From an uncultured Methanobrevibacter sp. (GTDB taxonomy: Archaea > Methanobacteriota > Methanobacteria > Methanobacteriales > Methanobacteriaceae), in contig NZ_CAMVEE010000005.1 in the NCBI RefSeq assembly GCF_947166415.1, forward strand, positions 1 through 64,000: a stretch of DNA of 64,000 nt, written 5' to 3'. Below the pieces are notes generated by a model that worked only from the letters and a program-made list of their open reading frames with translations, searched no databases and had not been told where the DNA came from. Positions 57,324 through 64,000 of this stretch are shown one piece after another. Position 1 is the stretch's first letter; every line of letters begins with the position of its first letter. Made by a program: the position numbers and the translations under genes.

Positions 57324-58758
57324 AATGGAAGATGTTTCATTTAGATACGAAAACAATGGCAATGCTCAAAATCTAACTGATATAAAGTTAAATGTTAAAA
57401 AAGGAGAAGTTATTCTGCTTTGCGGAGAATCAGGCTGTGGAAAAACAACGATCACACGTTTCCTAAATGGACTAATTCCAAATTTCTTTGATGGAAAAAG
57501 ACAGGGCGATGTTTATTTGGGCGATGATTTAATAAGCGAAATGCCCATATATGAAATCTCAAAGCATATAGGATCTGTTTTTCAGAATCCGAAAACGCAA
57601 TTCTTCAATGTTGATACAACAAGCGAGCTGGTTTTTGGATGTGAAAATTTATCCATGAGCGTTGATGAGATTAAAAAAAGGTTAGATTGCGTAGTCAATG
57701 ACTTTAAAATAGCCAATCTTGTTGATAAAAACATTTTCAAATTGTCCGGTGGTGAAAAGCAAAAAATAGCCTGTGCATCAGTATCTGCAGTCGGTCCGGA
57801 TATTTTAGTTTTAGATGAACCGTCATCAAACTTGGATTCTAAATCAAGTTGGGATTTTGAACATATAATTAAAAAATGGAAAGAACAAGGAAAAACAGTG
57901 ATTATAGCCGAACATAAACTATTCTTTTTAAGTGATGTTGTCGACAGCATCATATTTGTTAAAGATGGAAAGATTGCTGAAAAATGGTCAATTGATGAAT
58001 TTAGGAACATAAATCATCGGGATTTTGGGTTAAGACAATTAAATCTAGATAATCTGGAACTAAAAAGAAAAGAATATTATTCCAACAATCAGGAATTTTT
58101 AGAACTTAAAAACTTCAAGTTTAACTATGGCAAAAATCAGGTTTTAGATATTGATGATGTTAAAATTCCAAAAAATGAGATTATAGCCATCATCGGCAAG
58201 AACGGCGCTGGAAAATCAACGTTTGCAAATTGCTTATGCGGTCTGAAAAAATCATGCAAGGGCGAATTGATATTTGATGGAAAAGCATTAAAAAGAAAGG
58301 ATAGGCTTAAAAAATCCTATATGGTGATGCAGGATGTAAACCATCAGCTGTTTACAGAAAGCGTTCTTGATGAAGTTCTGTTGAGCATGGATGAAGAGGA
58401 TGTTGAATTATCTGAAGACATTCTCAGAAATCTGAACCTGATTCATCTAAAAGATGCTCATCCAATGGCCTTGTCCGGTGGCGAAAAGCAAAGGGTGGCA
58501 ATTGCATCAGCTATAGCTTCCAAAAAGGAAATATTGATTTTTGATGAGCCGACAAGCGGTCTTGATTTGAAAAACATGATGAAAGTATCTGAAAACTTAA
58601 GATATCTGCAAAGCTTAGGAATCACTTCTTTTATCATGACACATGATTTTGAATTGATTTGTGAGACATGTTCCCATATCCTGCATTTCGATGACGGCAA
58701 AATCATTGACAACTATAAGATTGATGAAAATAAGCTGAAAGATTTCTTTTTAAGATGA
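57316..58758 (+). CDS. ECF transporter ATPase (duplicated A domains)
   Basis: Two Walker A motifs (GESGCGKTTITRFLNGLIP; GKNGAGKSTFANCLCGLKK) and two LSGGEKQ signatures. Confidence 0.92.
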   Translation: MLKMEDVSFRYENNGNAQNLTDIKLNVKKGEVILLCGESGCGKTTITRFLNGLIPNFFDGKRQGDVYLGDDLISEMPIYEISKHIGSVFQNPKTQFFNVDTTSELVFGCENLSMSVDEIKKRLDCVVNDFKIANLVDKNIFKLSGGEKQKIACASVSAVGPDILVLDEPSSNLDSKSSWDFEHIIKKWKEQGKTVIIAEHKLFFLSDVVDSIIFVKDGKIAEKWSIDEFRNINHRDFGLRQLNLDNLELKRKEYYSNNQEFLELKNFKFNYGKNQVLDIDDVKIPKNEIIAIIGKNGAGKSTFANCLCGLKKSCKGELIFDGKALKRKDRLKKSYMVMQDVNHQLFTESVLDEVLLSMDEEDVELSEDILRNLNLIHLKDAHPMALSGGEKQRVAIASAIASKKEILIFDEPTSGLDLKNMMKVSENLRYLQSLGITSFIMTHDFELICETCSHILHFDDGKIIDNYKIDENKLKDFFLR

Positions 58759-58782
58759 AAAACTTAACTTTAATATAAAAAA

Positions 58783-58798
58783 TTTAGGTATGCCTAAA
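58783..58798. promoter_or_regulatory. TTTAGG-tatg-CCTAAA operator-like site 2
   Basis: Identical 16-mer to site 1; 30 bp before the next CDS. Confidence 0.7.
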
Positions 58799-58827
58799 TA
58801 TTTATAGTATAAAAACAGAATATTATT

Positions 58828-59301
58828 ATGGATGAAAATCATTTGCCAGTTTTTGGCATAGGACCATATTTAATTCTAATTATTGGATTAATAACAATAA
58901 TTTCCTCAATTTTATCATACTTCCATATAATTCCAATTTATAAAATTAACAAATTAAATATGGTCTTCTTAATTTTTGGAGCAATATTAATAATTTCTGG
59001 AATCGCTTTTTGGATTTCAGCAGTTCTGATGTCAAAAATTACCACGGAAATTGAAAACAATAACCTGGTTACAACAGGAATATATGCTTATGTAAGGCAT
59101 CCGATATATGCCGCATTTTTCTATATTGCAACCGGATTGATATTGGCATCTCAAAATATCCTACTATTTCTCTTGCCTATAATTTTCTGGGTATTTTTAA
59201 CAGTTGCAATGATAAAAACTGAAGAAAAATGGTTGGTTGACAAATATGGTGAAGATTATATAGATTATTCTAAAAAAGTTAACAGATTCATTCAAAGGTG
59301 A
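58828..59301 (+). CDS. ICMT/phospholipid-type membrane methyltransferase
   Basis: LVTTGIYAYVRHPIYAAFF...KTEEKWLVDKYGEDYIDYSKKVNRF. Confidence 0.85.
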   Translation: MDENHLPVFGIGPYLILIIGLITIISSILSYFHIIPIYKINKLNMVFLIFGAILIISGIAFWISAVLMSKITTEIENNNLVTTGIYAYVRHPIYAAFFYIATGLILASQNILLFLLPIIFWVFLTVAMIKTEEKWLVDKYGEDYIDYSKKVNRFIQR

Positions 59302-59305
59302 TATG

Positions 59306-60001
59306 ATGGGATTTTTTGACAATATGAGAAAACCAAAAGGAAAATTAGGAAACATTCAATTAAAATCTATGAATAAGGAACACACCCCCGTTTCACTATG
59401 GGGATTAAAACACTTAGATATAAAGCCGGACGACATTATCCTGGATGTAGGATGCGGCGGTGGAATAAACATCAATAGAATGGCTAAAAAAGCAAAAATG
59501 GTATATGGTGTTGACTACAGCATTGAAAGTGTAAAACTATCCAAAGAAGTAAACCGCCAGGAGATTTATGACGGTAAGGTAAAAGTTCTTGAAGGAAATG
59601 TCGCAAAATTGCCTTTTGAGGATAACACTTTCGATATAGTCACTGCATTTGAAACCGTTTATTTCTGGCCGGATATTGAAAAATGCTTTGGTGAAGTAAA
59701 AAGGGTTCTCAAACCGGGTGGAATATTTTTAATTGGAATGGAATCAAACGGATCAGATAATCTTATCATGAAAGTATCAGAGCGCTTGATAGATATGACC
59801 GTCTATAACGATAAAGAAATCAAGGGATTTTTAAAGAATAATGAGTTTTCAGATATAACAGTGTATCTAAGGGATGGCAGGAACAAACAGGAGATAATTA
59901 AAAAGATGGACGGTTCAAAAACCCGTGTTGAAGATGATTATGATAAGGTGTCATTTTCAGATAAGTTTGTTGAATGGATGACAGTTGTAGCAATAAAGTG
60001 A
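59306..60001 (+). CDS. Class I SAM-dependent methyltransferase
   Basis: ILDVGCGGGININRMAKKAKMVYGVDYS; LPFEDNTFDIVTAFETVYFWPD. Confidence 0.9.
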   Translation: MGFFDNMRKPKGKLGNIQLKSMNKEHTPVSLWGLKHLDIKPDDIILDVGCGGGININRMAKKAKMVYGVDYSIESVKLSKEVNRQEIYDGKVKVLEGNVAKLPFEDNTFDIVTAFETVYFWPDIEKCFGEVKRVLKPGGIFLIGMESNGSDNLIMKVSERLIDMTVYNDKEIKGFLKNNEFSDITVYLRDGRNKQEIIKKMDGSKTRVEDDYDKVSFSDKFVEWMTVVAIK

Positions 60002-60005
60002 TATC

Positions 60006-60802
60006 ATGAACGAATATGAAGGGGTAGAGGATACATTATTCATTCCGCTGACGGCGAGAGTGAATGTTTCTAAAAGTTTTCCGGAGTATTTTTTTGATGA
60101 AAAGGCTTTAGAAATGGAAAATCTGATTAGAAATAAACAGATTGATAAAAAATCATCAGAATATAGCATGATAGCGAATGTTGCAAGAAGCTATAATTTA
60201 GATCAGATGGCACAGAATTTCATCGACAAACATGACAAATGCAATATCGTCAATTTGGGAGTTGGTCTTGAAACGTCATACAACAGGATTGATAGGAAAA
60301 ATTCTATGTTTATTGAAGTTGACCTACTGAAGTGATTGAGTTAAGGGAAAAATACATTGGTGTTGGAGAAAATGAAAAGTTCGTTAAAGGAGATTTATTC
60401 AAACTCGATTGGTGTAGTGAATTAGAAAGCACTCTTCCAACATTAATGATAGTTTCAGGAGTCTTCCAATACTTCCATGAAAAGGATGTTCTCAAGTTCA
60501 TCAGTGATGTTAAGAATATCTTTGAAAATGCTGAGCTGATATTTGATGCCACCAACAAATTTGGAATCAAATATACAAATTTCTATGTTAAAAGAACAGG
60601 GAATGCATCAGCAAGAATGTATTTTTATATAGAAAACCCCAATGAATTTGCAAAAAAAGCCAATTGCGAATTAATTGAATGTCGAGGCTTTTTTAAAGAT
60701 GCAATTAAAATTTTAAATAAAAAAGTAGGTTTGTATACGAAAATTTCAATGAAAGTGGCCGAAAACAGGAAAAATGCAATGATTTTGCATTTAAAAATTT
60801 AA
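60006..60802 (+). pseudogene. LCMT/Ppm1-like O-methyltransferase split by a one-base frameshift at about 60327
   Basis: ORFs 60006-60335 and 60332-60802 are consecutive parts of one protein homologous to 60845-61624. Restoring one C turns VDLLK*/...EVIELREKY into VDLPEVIELREKY. Confidence 0.75.
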
Positions 60803-60844
60803 ATTTTTTCAGCAGTGCTTATTGAAGCACTAGCTAAAAACTTA

Positions 60845-61624
60845 TTATTTTTCAAGAACGGCAATATAGTCCATTCTTTTTCTTAACAATGGAAACCAAG
60901 TGACTATCCTATAATGCGGTTTGTAAACATTAACGCCGTCAAATAGATTTACGTCCTTTATCCACCTGAAGTTAGGATTTAATTTTTTCAATTCATGGCC
61001 TTTTTCAACGCCCCATATGAATTTGGAATCAGTATCTTCAATCGATTCCTCTTTAGTGTTTTTAACTGAAATTGGAGGCATTATCTCCATAAAGACTGTG
61101 CATTTATCGAAATTTGAATCTATTACATTAAGGATATCTTTCACATCTTTTTGATTTAGATACATTGTTAATCCTTCAACAATGAATAGGACATCATTTC
61201 TTATTTTGATTTGCGAAGCCCAGCTTGGATCCATCGCGGAATAGGCGAGTGTTGTTACCCTTTCTGTATCTTCAATATATTTTAACCTGTAATTTGCTGA
61301 ATTTTCCAAATCAACATTATACCAATTGATTTTACCGTTATCCAGCCTGTTGAAACGTGTATCCATTCCTGATGCGATGTTTACAATTGTGCATCCTGGA
61401 TGGGTGTTGATGTAGTCGCTGACCATTTCATCCAATACGATTGTCCTTGCGATTGTTCCAAGCTGCATAAATTTGTCCCTTTCAGCTATGCTGAAATCAT
61501 AATCAATCTTTGAAATTACTTCGATGGCTTTTGAATCATAAAATTTATGATTTTTTTCTTGTGAATGCTTTGCTTTGGCAAATAATGTCAAAAGCATGGT
61601 TTTTTCTACGCCTTCTAAATTCAT
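60845..61624 (-). CDS. LCMT/Ppm1-like SAM-dependent O-methyltransferase
   Basis: CTIVNIASGMDTRFNRLDNGKINWYNVDLENSANYR; NDVLFIVEGLTMYLNQKDVKDIL. Confidence 0.87.
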   Translation of the reverse strand: MNLEGVEKTMLLTLFAKAKHSQEKNHKFYDSKAIEVISKIDYDFSIAERDKFMQLGTIARTIVLDEMVSDYINTHPGCTIVNIASGMDTRFNRLDNGKINWYNVDLENSANYRLKYIEDTERVTTLAYSAMDPSWASQIKIRNDVLFIVEGLTMYLNQKDVKDILNVIDSNFDKCTVFMEIMPPISVKNTKEESIEDTDSKFIWGVEKGHELKKLNPNFRWIKDVNLFDGVNVYKPHYRIVTWFPLLRKRMDYIAVLEK

Positions 61625-61685
61625 AAGTATTCCTCCGTGGGTTATTTTGATTTATATAAAAGTTGTGCGAAATACTATATAAATT

Positions 61686-61701
61686 TTTAGGTATGCCTAA
61701 A
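61686..61701. promoter_or_regulatory. TTTAGG-tatg-CCTAAA operator-like site 3
   Basis: Identical 16-mer; 62 bp 5' of the minus-strand methyltransferase. Confidence 0.7.
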
Positions 61702-61787
61702 TTTTTGAAATTATGCTATTTTCATCCAAAAATTTTTAAAACATAAAAAAACATTAACCGGTTATATCCATCGCATTCAAAATAAAA

Positions 61788-62189
61788 TTAGTGTAATTTC
61801 TTTATTTCCCTTAATAATTTTTTACGGGTAGTTAACAAATGTAAACCTAAAAATATCAAGCTTAAAATTGAAGATGATTTATGAATATGTGACATTTTAT
61901 GATTTCCAATTTTTAAACCTTTAAATGATTTCATGCTGGAAAGAATACCTGAAATGATTGTTATGGAAAGAGAAATCAGCAATCCCATATTTATGATAAG
62001 ATCTATGGTTCGTTTAAGATTGTATTTTCCTTTAGGTATTGCCTTAAAATAGTTTTTATTAAATTTTATATGCAATATAATTAAAAATATCAATCCTATT
62101 CCTATAATTTCATGAATTAAAATAGGAAGACTAACGAATTCCAATATGATTGCCAAACCCATTAAAATGTCTACAGTAATTTTTTTCAT
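61788..62189 (-). CDS. Small four-helix membrane protein (cytochrome b-like/DUF4405-like)
   Basis: Hydrophobic helices with HEIIGIGLIFLIILHIKF and MSHIHKSSSILSLIFLGLHLL histidines. Confidence 0.55.
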   Translation of the reverse strand: MKKITVDILMGLAIILEFVSLPILIHEIIGIGLIFLIILHIKFNKNYFKAIPKGKYNLKRTIDLIINMGLLISLSITIISGILSSMKSFKGLKIGNHKMSHIHKSSSILSLIFLGLHLLTTRKKLLREIKKLH

Positions 62190-62235
62190 CGCATCATCAC
62201 TAATGTAATATTAATTTTTCATACTATTTAAATTT

Positions 62236-62251
62236 TTAGTCATGCCTAAAT
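62236..62251. promoter_or_regulatory. Variant TTTAGT-catg-CCTAAA operator-like site 4
   Basis: One arm mismatch relative to sites 1-3; 47 bp 5' of the minus-strand membrane protein. Confidence 0.55.
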
Positions 62252-62279
62252 TTATAAGAATAATAAAAAAGTTATAATA

Positions 62280-62350
62280 AAAAACCCTAAATGAATACGA
62301 ACAATTCATATAAAACTTATAAAAAAGTTGTGATACTTATCGATTTCAAG
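62280..62350. repeat. Intergenic repeat copy A (AAACCCT...GAATACGAACAATTCATATAAAACTTATAAAAAAGTTGTGATACTTA)
   Basis: Near-identical to 63303-63364. Confidence 0.75.
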
Positions 62351-62422
62351 CACTGCAACTCTGATACAGAATTTATTTTCTAAATAATTATAAAATCAGG
62401 TTGTTAAGAGTAATAAATAATG

Positions 62423-62788
62423 TTATGCTGTAACCAATTCAGATTCAATAGCAGGAATACCATTTAAATTAGTTGTGATTCTATTCATTCCAAAAGTTTG
62501 TGTTTTATTATGGACAGGAACTGCTAACTTGACTTTTAAATTTATAGCTTCTTCAGTGATTATTGATTGAATAGTAATTTTAGTTAAATTATTAAAATGA
62601 CTTTTATCCAGATTGAATATTTTAGATGCATTTAGAAATTCAAATGCAACAGGTTTACCATCTTTATCAATATCCAGAATCACATCATTGTCTAATTCAA
62701 GTGAAACTTCATATTCATAATCATCCACACAATATATGAATAATGAGTCCCCTTGACGGTCATAATCATATACTACTTTGTTGTTCAT
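62423..62788 (-). CDS. DUF2283-like protein
   Basis: VVYDYDRQGDSLFIYCVDDYEYEVSLELDNDVILDIDKDGKPVAFEFLNASKIF. Confidence 0.6.
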   Translation of the reverse strand: MNNKVVYDYDRQGDSLFIYCVDDYEYEVSLELDNDVILDIDKDGKPVAFEFLNASKIFNLDKSHFNNLTKITIQSIITEEAINLKVKLAVPVHNKTQTFGMNRITTNLNGIPAIESELVTA

Positions 62789-62834
62789 TTTCTCACCCTT
62801 TGATTTCTATAAGTTTCCATAACAGTTACAAACT

Positions 62835-63095
62835 TCACATCTTTATATCATTTATACCTATCACTAATGATATATCTTTTGTAGGTCTCTGATTGTGTTC
62901 AAAATATAATCTAAATTTATTGTAATCTTGTTTGATAATCCCCATTAATGGATTGTGCAAGAATGTTTCAAAGATTAAGGGAAAATCTCCAATTCTTTGA
63001 ATATTCCTAAGATCAAAATGTTTAGTATCAGGCATAAACGATTCATCACATGAATTAATTATTTCAATTGCCTCTTCAATAGAATAATCTCTCAT
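62835..63095 (-). CDS. Small protein of unknown function, upstream partner of DUF2283-like gene
   Basis: 86-aa ORF, same strand, 46 bp upstream. Confidence 0.5.
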   Translation of the reverse strand: MRDYSIEEAIEIINSCDESFMPDTKHFDLRNIQRIGDFPLIFETFLHNPLMGIIKQDYNKFRLYFEHNQRPTKDISLVIGINDIKM

Positions 63096-63302
63096 TTTTA
63101 AAACCTTATTTTATATTTAAAAAAATTTAATTTAATATTATTTTAAAATACAAATTTTATAAGCTTTTTGTTTTAAATAAATATAATATTATAAAGTTAG
63201 AGCAATTTTACATGAGCAGAGCAATTTTTATAAAAGCATAGAACACATAAAAAAGTTCAGATACTTATCGATTTTTACCGCTGAAATTCTTTAATTTTAG
63301 AT

Positions 63303-63364
63303 AAAAAACCCTCAAAAGAATACGAACAATTCATATAAAACTTATAAAAAAGTTGTGATACTTA
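63303..63364. repeat. Intergenic repeat copy B
   Basis: Shares GAATACGAACAATTCATATAAAACTTATAAAAAAGTTGTGATACTTA with copy A; a partial third copy (AAAAAAGTTCAGATACTTATCGATTT) lies at about 63249-63274. Confidence 0.75.
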
Positions 63365-63477
63365 CGATTCACACAATAACCTGAATTCTTTTTTTAGCAT
63401 CGCATTTAACAGAATATTATGAATTTTTTCAATGGAAAAAACAAATTACATTATAATATACTTGATAGGTGTTTTTC

Positions 63478-64000
63478 ATGAGAAATATTATTATTGTTCA
63501 GTGCATGTCTACAGGCAAAAATTACGTTCAAGACATTATTGATAGAAATTGCAATCCAATCGTTTTAGAAATGAAGCCTTTTGGAGATTCCGAAGATGCA
63601 TTGATTTATCAGGAAGAAGTGAAAAGGGAATATGAATTTATTGAAAATGACTTTGATTTGATATATGAGAAAGACACGTATGAAGAAACGCTTGAGATGG
63701 TTAGAAAATTTGATCCGGTAGTCATTGTCCCAGGTACCGAGGATGGAGTGATACTTGCCACAAAATTGGCGAATGACCTGAATCTGTTATGCAATCCCAT
63801 AGAAAATATTGATGCAATAACTTTAAAAAACGAAATGCAAAACAGATTGGCCAAAAACAATCTGCGTTCAATCAAGGGCAGGTTGTAAGGTCCTTGGATG
63901 AAGCTATTGAATATTATGATAAAGAAAACTTAAAGGAAGTTGTAGTAAAACCCGTATACAGTGCAGCATCTGTAGGTGTGAGGCTGTGCTCAGACAGACA
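63478..64000 (+). pseudogene. ATP-grasp domain protein, frameshifted at about 63875 and truncated by window end
   Basis: Frame 1 ends ...RLAKNNLRSIKGRL*; the neighbouring frame continues GQVVRSLDEAIEYYDKENLKEVVVKPVYSAASVGVRLC, a typical ATP-grasp core. One extra A restores RSIKGQVVRSLDEA. Confidence 0.7.

Noticed and set aside
60332-60802. ORF 60332-60802 as an independent methyltransferase gene
   Set aside because: It lacks the SAM-binding N-terminal half and continues the preceding ORF after a one-base shift.
1-64000. CRISPR arrays, rRNA genes, intact transposases or integrases
   Set aside because: None seen: no regularly spaced repeats, no rRNA-like sequence and no recognisable DDE, serine or tyrosine recombinase ORF.

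Overview
The window is an AT-rich euryarchaeal methanogen chromosome segment, most like Methanobrevibacter or a relative (inferred from gene content and style). Three kinds of region are visible. (1) Housekeeping genes: polC/DP2, nrdD, rpl21e, rpoF, rsmA, dapF, lysA, argD, ppi, hisF, Sec61-beta, moaC, pus10, ffh/SRP54, dph2, csl4, rpoL, TFS, a tRNA-Arg, an XPD/DinG-type helicase, cbiL, a V4R (MsvR-like) regulator, tatD and dCMP deaminase. (2) An accessory, defence-like island at about 14.6-29.0 kb: a PLD-helicase with a DUF3427-like C-terminus; a NUDIX protein; a six-repeat AP2-like protein; a Dam-type (D12) adenine methyltransferase; a DndD/Rad50-like ATPase with a CxCG hook; a Dnd-associated-like small protein; a 60-aa protein; a second PLD-helicase; and an 870-aa protein with HTH and AP2-like repeats. 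(3) A putative metal-regulated transport and methyltransferase cluster at about 51-62 kb: an AraC regulator, two YbtP/IrtA-type ABC half-transporters, an MptD-type ECF transporter and several methyltransferases. Four near-identical TTTAGGtatgCCTAAA operator-like sites punctuate it. Main leads: a phosphorothioation-independent Dnd-like restriction module paired with Dam, with GATC sites clustered in its own promoter region; MsvR-type boxes upstream of nrdD; the TTTAGG-N4-CCTAAA regulon; a three-hairpin RNA candidate upstream of ppi; hairpins that overlap stop codons at many gene ends; and two single-base frameshifts.
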